NCBI GenBank assembly: GCA_910587595.1 | Contig: CAJULQ010000003.1 | Location: 1 to 64,000 of the forward strand | Source: an uncultured Christensenellaceae bacterium | Lineage (GTDB): Bacteria > Bacillota > Clostridia > Christensenellales > Pumilibacteraceae | Direction of reading: 5' to 3' | DNA: 64,000 nucleotides | Shown: piece by piece, positions 17,621-27,724 of the stretch | Layout of the letters: each line of letters begins with the position of its first letter | Position numbering within the stretch: position 1 is the stretch's first letter | The notes under the pieces: generated by a model | Database searches by the model: none | Told to the model about the DNA's origin: nothing | What the model saw: only the letters and a program-made list of their open reading frames with translations | Program-made: the position numbers and the translations under genes

Positions 17621-19828
17621 ATGAATAGAAAGGAAGCACACAAACACAAAAAGCGCAAGTCTTGGAAATCTTGGCTAATCGTAGGCGGTTTTATCGCGGT
17701 GTTCGTGAGCGTGCTTGTGGCGTTTTTGTTTGCGCTGTTCGGTAAGGACTTCGGCGGCATATTCGGGAACAAGAATTATTGGCTAACGGTAGGCGTTGTA
17801 AACGGACTGTTGCTTGTTGGCTTCTTAATGCTGTACAGAATAGACGCGCAAAACTTGGCGTTGCGCGAAAACGATTTGGAAGATACCGAGTGGCTTACGA
17901 TTAAACGATTGCGGAAGATGAAAGAGTTTACCGTAACGACATGGGACGGTGTAAAAGACAAGGATGACGAAATTGTAATCGGCGCGGAAAAGAAAGGCAA
18001 GGCGTTAGAGCTTATCTCTACAAGTCAGTTGCACGCTTTAATTGTAGGCACTACGGGTAGCGGTAAAACAACAGGCTTTGTCGATCAGAACATTGCGGTG
18101 CTTGGAAGAAGTAAAGGCAAGCCGAGCTTGCTTATAGCCGACCCGAAGAAAGAGCTTTACGAAAAACACGCCGAGCAGTTAAAGAGCGAGGGTTATACAA
18201 TCTCAACGCTTGACTTGCGCGAGCCGTACAGCTCACAGCGGTGGAATCCAATGCAAGTGCTTATTCGGCGTATACGTCAGGTAAAGGAATTGCAGAACAA
18301 TCTACAATGTAAGGACGGAAAGTATTGCGGTTGCGGCGAGGTGTTTTTATCTTATGACGATGCGAGAACGAGAGTGCAAGAGCTTAAAGACGAAATCTTT
18401 GAGAACACTATGGACTTGGTTTATACGCTCTGCCCGATACAGAACAAAGACCAACCTACATGGGAAGAAGGGGCGAGAAACCTTATCTTCGGTCTTATCT
18501 TGGCGTTCTGCGAGGACGTCATAAGCGGCAAAATGGACGAGAAGCAATTACAGCTTTTCAACGTATACCATAACATTACGAAGTATTGCTCGGAAGATAC
18601 CACCGCGCTCAAAACGTATTTGCTCGAAGGGCGCGACGAGTATTCAAAAGTCAGAGGCCTTGTAAACACCGTGCTTATCACGAGCGACAAAACGCTAACG
18701 AGCTATCTTTCGGAAGTCAATGCGTACATACAGCAATTATCGGACGACGGTATTCTGTCGATGACGAGCGAGAACGATATAGACATCGTGAACATGGACG
18801 AAAAGTCTAACGCCATATTTGTTATCGTGCCGGACGAAAGGTTTACACGACACAGATTCGTAACGCTGTTTATAACGCAAACCTACAAAGAGCTTGTCGA
18901 AAAGGCTAACCTTAACTTGCGGCGCAAGGATACGGAAACGGCAATACTCAAACGCAAAGCCTACTTTATCTTGGACGAGTTCGGCAATCTTCCGAAGCTC
19001 GAAAACATAGAGGGTATGGTAACGGTAGGTCGCAGTCGCGGCATCAGATACCTATTTGTATTGCAGAGCTTTTCACAGCTCAATGCAAAGTACGGCAAGG
19101 ACATAGCCGACATCGTAAAGACGAATTGCAACGTAAAGATTTTTATCGGCTCGGACGACCCCGAAACGCGCAAAGAGTTTTCGGAATTGTGCGGGCAGAA
19201 GAAAATCAAAAACTTTTCGGTCAATACGAGCGCGGAAGTCAATGCGAGCAGTAACACCGGAGCGAGCAATCAACCGCTTATAACGGTTGGTATGCTTGAA
19301 AGACTGAACGGCGACGAGAAAGGCGATGCCATTGTATCGGTCAGAGGTTATGAGCCGATTTGGTCAAGGTTCACGCCGTCGTATGAGCTTAAAGACGTGT
19401 ATTTTGCGGCAGGGAAAGCGGACATAGGAAAACGCGAAGCAAGGCTGTTTGAAAAGCGAGATTACGTTTTTGATATTCTCGGCGGCAGTCAAGCAAAAGA
19501 GGAAGATGAACAGCTCGAAGCCATTGACCGCAGGGAGCAGGAAGAAGCAAAGCAAAAGCCGCTTATCGACATTGCCGAATTGGACAAGCAATGGAAAGAC
19601 AAAGTTCATGAAGTCCACGAAAAGGTATTTCGGGCGGCGGAAGCACTTATGGAAGAAGATGCTGCGGCACTGATCCGCACGAAGCTCGAAGATAAAATTA
19701 CGTTTATTCGGCTCATTATCGAGAATTACGACATAAGCGTACAGCAAAAGTTAAAGGCACTCATCAAGTATTTGGAACAAGAGCTACCCAAACTTTTGGA
19801 ATTGCAAGACCAAGCAAAAAACAAATAA
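17621..19828 (+). CDS. VirD4/TraG-type coupling ATPase
   Basis: This 735-residue protein links the relaxosome to the transfer channel. Two membrane helices lie near residues 18-40 and 50-70. The Walker A motif is VGTTGSGKTTGF (about 140-151), and Walker B lies in YFILDEFGNLP (about 447). The family motif around SRGIRYLFVLQSFSQL is present. A Cys patch (CKDGKYCGCGE, about 228) is an insert. The start has CGGAGGT at 17602-17608. It follows the relaxase by 21 bases, consistent with one transfer operon. Confidence 0.92.
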   Translation: MNRKEAHKHKKRKSWKSWLIVGGFIAVFVSVLVAFLFALFGKDFGGIFGNKNYWLTVGVVNGLLLVGFLMLYRIDAQNLALRENDLEDTEWLTIKRLRKMKEFTVTTWDGVKDKDDEIVIGAEKKGKALELISTSQLHALIVGTTGSGKTTGFVDQNIAVLGRSKGKPSLLIADPKKELYEKHAEQLKSEGYTISTLDLREPYSSQRWNPMQVLIRRIRQVKELQNNLQCKDGKYCGCGEVFLSYDDARTRVQELKDEIFENTMDLVYTLCPIQNKDQPTWEEGARNLIFGLILAFCEDVISGKMDEKQLQLFNVYHNITKYCSEDTTALKTYLLEGRDEYSKVRGLVNTVLITSDKTLTSYLSEVNAYIQQLSDDGILSMTSENDIDIVNMDEKSNAIFVIVPDERFTRHRFVTLFITQTYKELVEKANLNLRRKDTETAILKRKAYFILDEFGNLPKLENIEGMVTVGRSRGIRYLFVLQSFSQLNAKYGKDIADIVKTNCNVKIFIGSDDPETRKEFSELCGQKKIKNFSVNTSAEVNASSNTGASNQPLITVGMLERLNGDEKGDAIVSVRGYEPIWSRFTPSYELKDVYFAAGKADIGKREARLFEKRDYVFDILGGSQAKEEDEQLEAIDRREQEEAKQKPLIDIAELDKQWKDKVHEVHEKVFRAAEALMEEDAAALIRTKLEDKITFIRLIIENYDISVQQKLKALIKYLEQELPKLLELQDQAKNK

Positions 19829-19842
19829 AAAGGAGATAAAAA

Positions 19843-21381
19843 ATGACAAAGACAATCAAATCTACCATTATAATGCTTGCGGCAAGCGTAGCGTTATTCG
19901 TATCGGGGTTTGTATGCACGGGGTTCACTTCGGCAAGCGCGGCGAGCGCAGACGAGGTATGTAACCACGAATACGAACTTACGGAAGTCGCGGCAACGTG
20001 TACCGAACAAGGCTATACGAAATATATTTGCGCGGACTGCGGTGACGAAAAGCAAGACAACTACAAGGATGCCAAAGGGCATAACTACACCGAATCGGTT
20101 GTAGCGGCAACTTGCACGACGGCGGGATATACGCTGTATTCGTGTGCGGACTGCGGTCATACATACACCGAGCAAACCGAAAGCGCAAAGGGACATACGT
20201 TCGAGGTTGTAGTCGTACCCAATACCTGCACTCATAAAGGCTATACGACGCATTTCTGTACCGTATGCGGCTATGAGTATTCGGACAACTATACGGACGA
20301 AATCGGACACGATTATGAGGAAGTCGAAGTTGCACCCACTTGTACCGAAAGAGGTTATACCGAGCATACCTGTTCTATCTGCGAAGATGTGTTTTTCGAT
20401 AACTATATCGACGCGCTCGGACATACCTACGAAGCGGTAGTAACAGAGCCTACTTGCTTGACGGGCGGTTTTACAACCTACACTTGCGCAACTTGCGCAG
20501 ACAGTTATATCGCGGACTACACCGAGCCGAACGGACACGCCTACACTGAAACGGTAAACGCGGCAACGTGCGTAACCTACGGTTATACCGACCATACCTG
20601 CAACGATTGCGGCGACAGATTCGTAACGGACTATGTACAGCCCAAAGGACATAAGTATTTGGACGTGCTTGTACCCGCAACGCCCGACAGTCTTGGCTAT
20701 ACGCGCCATATTTGTGTGGACTGCAATTATAGCTATCTTTCGGACTATGTAACGAGCGGCGACATTGGATATATTCCCGAACCCGAAGAACCCGTTATTC
20801 CCGAAATTCATAAGCACGCTTATGAAATTCAGACTATGGACGACAGCGAGAATATGAGCCTTATCGTATTGCGCATTTGCAACTGCGGCGATAAGAAAAG
20901 CGGATACTTTGCGGTAACTTTCACGGACGAAGAAGGCAATGTAACGGAGAGAAAAGAAACGGGCAACAAGATTGACTATTCCGAGTTTTACGGACAAGTC
21001 GTTATCACACTCGCGGACGAGAACGGCGAACAGTTAAAGACGGTAGTGGTAACGGCGCAGGAAAAACCCGTTGAACCTACCGAACCCGAACAGCCCGAAA
21101 ATCCCGATGAACCGAAAGAACCCGAAATACCCAATGAACCCAATGAGCCTACAACGCCCGTTGAACCTGAACAGCCTACCGAGCCTACGATTCCCGACGA
21201 ACCGAATCAGCCCGACGAACCCACAGTACCCGACGAGCCAAATACGGACTTAACCGAAACGAAAAAGGGCGGCAACGGAACGGCAATCGCGCTGTTTGTA
21301 ATTCTTGTCGTGCTTGCGCTCGGCGGTGTCGGCGGATTCATTGCATACAAGAAAATCAAGGCAAAGAAAGCACAGAAGTAA
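19843..21381 (+). CDS. Cell-surface protein with seven Cys/His repeats
   Basis: This 512-residue protein has a signal peptide (residues 1-36, ending near SASAASA). Seven repeats of about 38 residues follow (about 40-305), each of the form GHxY...ATCT..GYT..TC..CG..Y..NY, with Cys and His spaced like small zinc knots; the seventh lacks the first Cys. A beta-rich segment (about 318-400) leads to a Pro/Glu-rich stalk, a membrane helix (about 476-497) and a Lys-rich inner tail. Similar repeats occur in surface proteins of gut Firmicutes. Set between the coupling ATPase and the pilin gene, it may mediate contact between mating cells. The same repeats recur in the protein at 25610. Confidence 0.8.
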   Translation: MTKTIKSTIIMLAASVALFVSGFVCTGFTSASAASADEVCNHEYELTEVAATCTEQGYTKYICADCGDEKQDNYKDAKGHNYTESVVAATCTTAGYTLYSCADCGHTYTEQTESAKGHTFEVVVVPNTCTHKGYTTHFCTVCGYEYSDNYTDEIGHDYEEVEVAPTCTERGYTEHTCSICEDVFFDNYIDALGHTYEAVVTEPTCLTGGFTTYTCATCADSYIADYTEPNGHAYTETVNAATCVTYGYTDHTCNDCGDRFVTDYVQPKGHKYLDVLVPATPDSLGYTRHICVDCNYSYLSDYVTSGDIGYIPEPEEPVIPEIHKHAYEIQTMDDSENMSLIVLRICNCGDKKSGYFAVTFTDEEGNVTERKETGNKIDYSEFYGQVVITLADENGEQLKTVVVTAQEKPVEPTEPEQPENPDEPKEPEIPNEPNEPTTPVEPEQPTEPTIPDEPNQPDEPTVPDEPNTDLTETKKGGNGTAIALFVILVVLALGGVGGFIAYKKIKAKKAQK

Positions 21382-21399
21382 TAGGAGGGGAAAAGAATA

Positions 21400-21702
21400 G
21401 TGTTTAATATCAATTTGTTAGCAGCAGACGAAGGCTTGAACGGAAGTCTTGCTCAAATCGTCGAAAAACTCAAAGGACTTATGGACAGCTTTTGGCTGTA
21501 CATAGTAATCGCGCTTGCGGCGGTGGTCGTAATTTGGGGCGCGTATATCGGTATCAAAATTGCAATCGCGCACAGAAACGAAGAAAAAATCAATGCAAGA
21601 GATATGGTCAAAAACCTTATTATCGGTATCGTGATTATATTCGTTGTGGCTATGGGCGCACCGCTTCTCATCAACGGCTTGTCTGCGTGGGTAGGCGCGT
21701 AA
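21400..21702 (+). CDS. VirB2-like conjugative pilin or membrane subunit
   Basis: This 100-residue protein starts at GTG 21400 after AGGAGGGG (21383-21390). After a short outer segment there are two hydrophobic helices (about 33-55 and 72-95) joined by a charged loop (AHRNEEKINARDMVKN). This is the two-helix layout of VirB2/TrbC-type subunits in Gram-positive type IV secretion. The helix-loop-helix aligns closely with the C-terminus of the protein at 25610. A strong hairpin with a T-run follows the stop, so this gene may be transcribed more than those downstream. Confidence 0.75.
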   Translation: MFNINLLAADEGLNGSLAQIVEKLKGLMDSFWLYIVIALAAVVVIWGAYIGIKIAIAHRNEEKINARDMVKNLIIGIVIIFVVAMGAPLLINGLSAWVGA

Positions 21703-21720
21703 GAAAACAATAATTCCGAA

Positions 21721-21755
21721 CAAGGCGGCAGGGCAACTTGCCGCCTTGACTTTTT
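21721..21755 (+). terminator. Intergenic terminator/attenuator between pilin and channel genes
   Basis: A perfect 10-bp stem (21721-21730 with 21739-21748, loop of eight) is followed by AC and five T. It lies inside the transfer operon, so it probably sets the ratio of pilin to downstream transfer proteins and is unlikely to end the operon outright. Confidence 0.75.
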
Positions 21756-21770
21756 CGGAAAGGAGGATAA

Positions 21771-22976
21771 ATGCTTATATTTTTTCAAGAGCTTTGTCTG
21801 CAACTGTTCTTATGGTTGTTACAGCTTATAGACGGGCTTATGGAAATATTCTCGGCGATCGCAGGGGTAACGAACGTAAGGGTAAACGGGCAGTCGGTAA
21901 ACATAATCGAATACCTTGCGGGAAATTCGACAGTAGGCACAATTTTTTGGTGCATCTTCATCTTGGCGGTAGGTCTGACTTGTATTTTCACGATAGTCGG
22001 ACTTGTCAAGAACATAATAGCAAACAACAGAAACGTAAGTACGATAGTCGGCAAATTCTTTTTGGCTTTACTCGGCACTATGGCTATGCTCGCGGTCGTG
22101 TTCTTGGGGATTTTAATTGCTAATTCGTTGTTACAGTTACTTGCCCGAATATTCCAAATCGACAACTCAAATAAACTCTCAAACGCGCTATTTAATGCGT
22201 GTGTGGGGAATTGGATAAACGGTTACAACATTAATAAAATCAATGTAACGAGCTTATCCGTATCGGATATTTTCGGTGGCTACAACGCCGCGCTTTTCGG
22301 CGTGTGGCCCACTTCGTGGAAATGCAACGGTATGGTAAACCCGAATACGTTTATGTATTTGCCCGCGCTTATATCGAGCATTGCGCTCGGCATTGCGCTT
22401 ATAATCGCCATACTCAATCTTGCGAAAAGGGTGTACGAAATCATTTACTTGTATTTCTGTATGCCCGTTGCAATGTCAACGCTTCCGCTTGACGATGGGG
22501 CAAGGTTTAAGAATTGGCGCGAACAATTTGTAACGAAAATCATACTTGCCTACGGCGCGGTATTGTCCGTGAACGTGTTTGTGCTTTTGTTGCCGCTCAT
22601 ACAGTCAATGAGTATTCCTAACGTGGGTAGCTTCGGTAATTCCGTGTTCACGATATTTATGATAGTCGGCGGTGCTATGGTTATTCCGGCAGGGCAGACA
22701 TTGTTTGCAAGGTTGTTCGGAACCGCCGACGATATGCACGCAGGCGGTGGTTGGTTAAGAAGCGCATACTACGGCGGCAGAGTTGCAAGTGCAATGACGA
22801 TTGGCTTGGCGTGGAAAGGCGTTAAGGGCATAGCCCACGCAGTAAGACACAATAGGCATTCAAACAATAACGGTGGCGGCAGTTCGGACAGCAGTAGTTC
22901 GGATAGCGGCGGCGACGAGAAATATTCAGACGACGGAAGCGCAGATACGGGCGCAACCGAAGGAGGTGGAGAATAA
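21771..22976 (+). CDS. VirB6-like polytopic channel protein
   Basis: This 401-residue protein has about six to seven membrane helices: near 8-30, 55-80, 95-125, 195-220, 255-280 and 290-310. The conserved stretch KRVYEIIYLYFCMPVAMSTL is typical of the VirB6/TrbL-like ICE membrane protein of Gram-positives. The C-terminus is a cytoplasmic His/Ser/Gly/Asp-rich tail. The ribosome site is AAGGAGG at 21760-21766. The stop overlaps the VirB4 start by one base. Confidence 0.85.
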   Translation: MLIFFQELCLQLFLWLLQLIDGLMEIFSAIAGVTNVRVNGQSVNIIEYLAGNSTVGTIFWCIFILAVGLTCIFTIVGLVKNIIANNRNVSTIVGKFFLALLGTMAMLAVVFLGILIANSLLQLLARIFQIDNSNKLSNALFNACVGNWINGYNINKINVTSLSVSDIFGGYNAALFGVWPTSWKCNGMVNPNTFMYLPALISSIALGIALIIAILNLAKRVYEIIYLYFCMPVAMSTLPLDDGARFKNWREQFVTKIILAYGAVLSVNVFVLLLPLIQSMSIPNVGSFGNSVFTIFMIVGGAMVIPAGQTLFARLFGTADDMHAGGGWLRSAYYGGRVASAMTIGLAWKGVKGIAHAVRHNRHSNNNGGGSSDSSSSDSGGDEKYSDDGSADTGATEGGGE

Positions 22977-25609
22977 TGCGTATCATACCTAAAAAAATCA
23001 AGGTAAAGAATACCGTGTGGAAGTGTTACTCTATGGCGGACATTATCGTTGCGCTTATCGTGTTCGGCATTATCTTTATTGCTGTAACAATGGGGCAATG
23101 GGTAATTGCGGTAATACTCGGTCTTGTGGCTGTGGGTATGTTCATCCCTACGCCCGACGGTATCTTTTACACTTGCGTGTACGAGAATATACGATTCCTA
23201 TTCTCGAAAAAGAAATACACGTTAGAAGCAAAGAACGCAAAGGAAAGCGTGGATGCGCTTGTGGATTTGAAAGAAATAAAGGAAAGCGGACTAATTGCTT
23301 ATCGCGGCGGTATGTTCGGCAGAGTGATTAAGGTAGGACAAAAGAACTTCGGTATCGAAGATGTGGTACAGCAGAATATTGACATCAACTACTTTGCAAA
23401 CGCCTTGAAGCTGTTAGACCAAAATCAAAGCGCGGACATTGTAAAGATAGACCGCCCTGTAAACTTGGACGAGTTTTCAAGTGAGTTGTTTGCGCGGTTG
23501 TCGGCGGCAAAGGACAGCGACGAGGAAAAGTGTATCAAGATTATTAAAGAGAACATTTTGACCGAGCGCATTGACCGTATCGACAAACTCAACAATATCC
23601 GCAAACAGTATCTTTCAGACTACTACATTATTATATACGGCAGAAACGAGCTTGACTTGGAAAGCACGGCGGTAAACGTGGCGAGCGAAATCGCAAAGTG
23701 CGGACTCGGAACACAGCTTCTGAATATGCGCGACACGGCGGTGTTCTTGAAATACAGCTTTTCGCGCAACTTCGACGAGCGTGAAATCAAGGACTTGAAA
23801 GATGACGAGCTTCTCGCTTGGGTAAAGCCGAAAGAGATTATATTCCACGCAAACAGATATAAGGTGGACGGAACGGAAGCCGCAGTATTGGCGGTATCGG
23901 ATTATCCCTTGCGTGTAAAGAACGCTTGGGGTGCAGAGCTTTTTAATATACCAAACACAAAGGTGGTAATGCACGTTAAACCCGTTGACAAGTTTAAGGC
24001 AATTCGCCGTATCGACAAATGTATCGGCGAGATGGAAACAAAACAGATTATATCGGACAAGGCCAGCGAAGCGAACAGCGCACAAACGCACAGAGCGACA
24101 ATGGACACGCTTTTGGACGCATTGCAGACCGAGAACGAGAGCTTGTTCGACGTAACGCTTACGGTAACGGCTTACAACTATACGGGCAACGACAACTATA
24201 AGAAAGCGGCGCGTCGTTCAATGCTTACGGGCAATTTCCGACCGTCAACTTTATACGGCTTGCAAATCGAGGGCTTTAAGTCTGCGGCAGTATCGCCCGT
24301 GTCTACGCTCAAAAGTCAAGAGCGCGGGATAAACAGTTCGTCGCTTGCGGCGGTGTTTCCGTTTGTGCGTACTTTCGTTATGGACGAGGGCGGCACTTTG
24401 CTTGGAGAAAATAACAAGGGCGGTTTTCCGTTTATCTTCAATATTTGGAAGCGTGGCAATTTGTATCAGAACAGTAACGCGTTTATTATCGGAAAGTCCG
24501 GATCGGGTAAATCATACTTCTTGAAAAACCTTATCTTGAACGAGTGGACGAACGGAACACGAGTAATAATGCTCGACCCCGAAGCCGAGTATCTTGCTTT
24601 AACGCGCAATCTTTACGGTAATGTAATCAACGTGGGAAACGCGAGAGAGGGCAGAATTAACCCGTTCCACATCTACAAGATTTTAACGGAGGACGGTAGC
24701 GTAGCGGACAGCAAGGTTACGTTCAATACGCACTTAAAAATGCTTGAATCGTTTTTCAAAATAGTGCTTGCGGACGCGCCGCTCGATGTTATAGAGCTTA
24801 TAAACAATCTTACCGTTGAAACATACGAGCGTATGGGTATAACGGAAAATACGGACTGCTCGGAGTTCCCCGCAGATTACTTCCCGTTGTTTTCGGACTT
24901 GCTCGATACGTTGCAAAGCAAGGATACGGCGCAAATGGACGAACTGACGAAAAGAGATATGAGAACGGCGGAGCTGTACTTGCAAAAGTTCGTCAACGGC
25001 AGATACAGCGATATATGGAACGCGCCGAGTACGCTCAAAGTAAATGCCGACCTTATAGACTTCGATTTTCAGTCGCTGTTTGCGAACAAGAACAACGTAG
25101 TTGCCAACGCACAAATGCTACTTGTTTTCCGCTTCATCGAACAAGAGGTCATAAACGCGAGGGAGCGGAACAAAAACGGCGCGAACTTGCGAACGCTTAT
25201 TATTGCAGACGAAGCGCACCTTTACATAGACCCGAAGTTTCCTATCGCGCTCGACTTCTTCTATTCGATGTCAAAGAGAATACGAAAGTACAATGGTAGT
25301 TTCATACCTGCAACGCAGAACATAGCCGATTGGAACGCAAACGAGGAGCTTCGCGGCAAGACAAGTGCGATTATAAAGAACAGTCAATACACGTTTATCT
25401 TTAAGCTGTCCGCGCCCGATATGAAAGACGTTTTGGACGTTTACAGAGCGGGCGACAGCTTCAACGACGAAGAACAGCGCATGATAATCTCGGCGGTTAC
25501 GGGACAAGCATTTTTCGTAGGTTCGACAGAGCTTCGCGCTTGTGTTCGCATACAGGCAGGGAAATATGCGAGAGAGTTATTCAGTGAAGAAAAGAAAGAG
25601 GAGGAATAA
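22976..25609 (+). CDS. VirB4-type conjugative ATPase with N-terminal membrane segment
   Basis: This 877-residue ATPase powers assembly and transfer. Residues 20-62 form two membrane helices followed by a basic segment, as in the PrgI/VirB3-like fronts often fused to Gram-positive VirB4. Walker A is IIGKSGSGKSYF (about 501-512). Walker B is LIIADEAHLYI (about 740-750). A later conserved stretch is SFIPATQNIADW. The length is normal for the family. The next gene starts immediately after the stop. Confidence 0.92.
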   Translation: MRIIPKKIKVKNTVWKCYSMADIIVALIVFGIIFIAVTMGQWVIAVILGLVAVGMFIPTPDGIFYTCVYENIRFLFSKKKYTLEAKNAKESVDALVDLKEIKESGLIAYRGGMFGRVIKVGQKNFGIEDVVQQNIDINYFANALKLLDQNQSADIVKIDRPVNLDEFSSELFARLSAAKDSDEEKCIKIIKENILTERIDRIDKLNNIRKQYLSDYYIIIYGRNELDLESTAVNVASEIAKCGLGTQLLNMRDTAVFLKYSFSRNFDEREIKDLKDDELLAWVKPKEIIFHANRYKVDGTEAAVLAVSDYPLRVKNAWGAELFNIPNTKVVMHVKPVDKFKAIRRIDKCIGEMETKQIISDKASEANSAQTHRATMDTLLDALQTENESLFDVTLTVTAYNYTGNDNYKKAARRSMLTGNFRPSTLYGLQIEGFKSAAVSPVSTLKSQERGINSSSLAAVFPFVRTFVMDEGGTLLGENNKGGFPFIFNIWKRGNLYQNSNAFIIGKSGSGKSYFLKNLILNEWTNGTRVIMLDPEAEYLALTRNLYGNVINVGNAREGRINPFHIYKILTEDGSVADSKVTFNTHLKMLESFFKIVLADAPLDVIELINNLTVETYERMGITENTDCSEFPADYFPLFSDLLDTLQSKDTAQMDELTKRDMRTAELYLQKFVNGRYSDIWNAPSTLKVNADLIDFDFQSLFANKNNVVANAQMLLVFRFIEQEVINARERNKNGANLRTLIIADEAHLYIDPKFPIALDFFYSMSKRIRKYNGSFIPATQNIADWNANEELRGKTSAIIKNSQYTFIFKLSAPDMKDVLDVYRAGDSFNDEEQRMIISAVTGQAFFVGSTELRACVRIQAGKYARELFSEEKKEEE

Positions 25610-27643
25610 ATGAGAGTAAAAACAAAATGCTTTTTGACGGGCATAGCGATAGTTGTGCTTTTAGCGTTGGTTGCTTTACTTGCCGTATTCGCAGACAAAC
25701 CTACAACTGCGAGTGCGGCGACCACGCCTAATTATACAGTAATGTTAAATGGGACATATTCTCAATCAATGTGGGGTGGTGGAAGTACGAGAGATGTAAC
25801 CGATGCGGCGGTAGTGACTGCGACGACAAGTTTGAGCAATACACACGAAAATATAAGTTTAACACTTGCAGGATCTACAAGCACATCGGGAACAGCAACC
25901 TTGAATAACAAGGATTATATCAATTTTTCTACCGTAACATTTACAGGTTCACAATCGAAATATACTCTAACAATTTATGATGAATATTCGAGTTCCATTG
26001 CAACAGGCAAGGGGAGTGTAACTGCTACATTGGCAGATGGGTTATATCGTGTCTTAATGACATACTCATTTTCAAGCGGTGCAGGATATACGCAATGGCA
26101 TTGGGGCTTCTCTTTATATTGTTATTTTACAGTAGATACTAAATCCCCTACGATGATCGGCGCAAGTACAGTTACTACGGGGTATTATACTAATAATACT
26201 TTTACCGTAAACGCTTCTGACAACATAAGCGGTGTAAGAGCAATCTATATGAAATCGCCCGACAGTAGCGTATATCGCTCGGCAGGAACAACGCAAGTTA
26301 CAATAAATCGTGGAAGCACAAATGGGAGATACACTTTCTATGCGGTAGATAGGGCAGGAAATAAATCTTCGTATTATTATGTTAATTTCGATGATATAAA
26401 CCCAACAATGTCTTGTTCAGGGGCAACTTTTGGAACAAATAGCAATAATAGCTTTACTGTTACGGCAACAGACAATTCGGGAAGTGCGAAACTATATTAT
26501 AAAAAAGATAATAACAGTTGGCAGACGAGTGGAAGTAGCTATGTTGTTTCAGACACGGCAGATGACGGGATATATTACTTTTATGCAGAAGATAGTTACG
26601 GTAACTCAACAAGCGAAATGTGGGTGCAGGTAGGCGCAGAGCTTTACGGTGAGTTTATAAAGTCAGAAACGGATAATGCTGTTTACTTTACTTGGGAACG
26701 CGCTACTTGGACAGCTACATTAGACGGAGAATCTTATGAGAGGAACACTTGGATAACACAAGAGGGTGAGCATACTATTAAGCTATCGTCTAATAAGCAA
26801 AGTGCTGTTTTTACTTATACAATAGCACACAACTATGTAGAAGAATTTTTGGGAGCATCTTGTGAAACGGCGGGGTATTTGCTATATGAGTGTACGCAGT
26901 GCGGAGATTCCTATAAGGCTTATTCTTTGGAAGAAATGGGGCATTATTATGTCGCTTCTACGGTTGCGCCCACTTGTACGAGCGGTGGATATACCGTATA
27001 TACTTGCACACGTTGCGGAGATAGTTATACGGATAATTATACCCATCCGCTCGGTCATAACTATGAAGCCACATACCAACCCGCGACTTGTACCGACTAT
27101 GGGAAAACGGTGTTCACTTGCCAAGTGTGCGGAAGCGGTTACTACGAAACGGACGGAACATACCCAACGGGGCATAACTATAACAACGTGATTATAACCG
27201 CGCCGACTTGTACTGCAGACGGACTGCGCCGGAGTACTTGTGAGAGTTGCGGACATACTTTCGATACAAAGATAAGCGCAAACGGGCATAACTACTCAAT
27301 CACAGAAACAACTACGGCTAACGGCAAAACGACGAGGACTTATACTTGTTCTGATTGCGGACACAGCTATAAGCAAGAGCTTGGCGATCAGTACGAAGAA
27401 GTTACCAACTACGTTGAGTATCTGTTTGAACAGTATGAGCCGTATATGTGGTGGGTGCTTTTAGCTTCGGCAGGTGTGTGGAGTATTGTCATCGGCGTTA
27501 TGATAGCGATAGCCCACAAGAACGAGGACAAAGAAAAGGCGCGTAAAATGCTAATCAACTATGTCATCGGCTTGGTGGTTATCGCAGTAATCGTCGTTGC
27601 TTGTCCGTTCCTTGTCAGAGGTATTGCGGCGCTCGTAACATAA
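25610..27643 (+). CDS. Surface protein: Ig-like and Cys/His repeats fused to a VirB2-like pilin domain
   Basis: This 677-residue protein starts right after the VirB4 stop, with AGAGGAGG upstream. A signal peptide (residues 1-37) precedes a beta-rich region, then two Ig-like repeats (about 170-345; YAVDRAGNKSS, YAEDSYGNSTS). Five Cys/His repeats (about 405-590; APTCTSGGYTVYTCTRCGDS) match those of the protein at 19843. The last 80 residues hold two hydrophobic helices around a charged loop (IAIAHKNEDKEKARKML) and align with the separate pilin at 21400 (IAIAHRNEEKINARDMV). An adhesin or contact domain is therefore fused to a pilin-type module. It may be a tip or wall-spanning subunit of the mating channel; that role is inference. 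Confidence 0.75.
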   Translation: MRVKTKCFLTGIAIVVLLALVALLAVFADKPTTASAATTPNYTVMLNGTYSQSMWGGGSTRDVTDAAVVTATTSLSNTHENISLTLAGSTSTSGTATLNNKDYINFSTVTFTGSQSKYTLTIYDEYSSSIATGKGSVTATLADGLYRVLMTYSFSSGAGYTQWHWGFSLYCYFTVDTKSPTMIGASTVTTGYYTNNTFTVNASDNISGVRAIYMKSPDSSVYRSAGTTQVTINRGSTNGRYTFYAVDRAGNKSSYYYVNFDDINPTMSCSGATFGTNSNNSFTVTATDNSGSAKLYYKKDNNSWQTSGSSYVVSDTADDGIYYFYAEDSYGNSTSEMWVQVGAELYGEFIKSETDNAVYFTWERATWTATLDGESYERNTWITQEGEHTIKLSSNKQSAVFTYTIAHNYVEEFLGASCETAGYLLYECTQCGDSYKAYSLEEMGHYYVASTVAPTCTSGGYTVYTCTRCGDSYTDNYTHPLGHNYEATYQPATCTDYGKTVFTCQVCGSGYYETDGTYPTGHNYNNVIITAPTCTADGLRRSTCESCGHTFDTKISANGHNYSITETTTANGKTTRTYTCSDCGHSYKQELGDQYEEVTNYVEYLFEQYEPYMWWVLLASAGVWSIVIGVMIAIAHKNEDKEKARKMLINYVIGLVVIAVIVVACPFLVRGIAALVT

Positions 27644-27724
27644 AGCAATTTTATCGGTATGGCTGCGCTCAAAATGGGCGTAGCCTAATGCCGAAAAAAT
27701 TTCAAAAAAATTTTCAAAAAAGGC

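Noticed and set aside
19930..20770. Repeats that might suggest a CRISPR array
   Set aside because: Spacing is about 114 bases and the repeat is at protein level (Cys/His repeats); the DNA copies differ and no cas gene is near.
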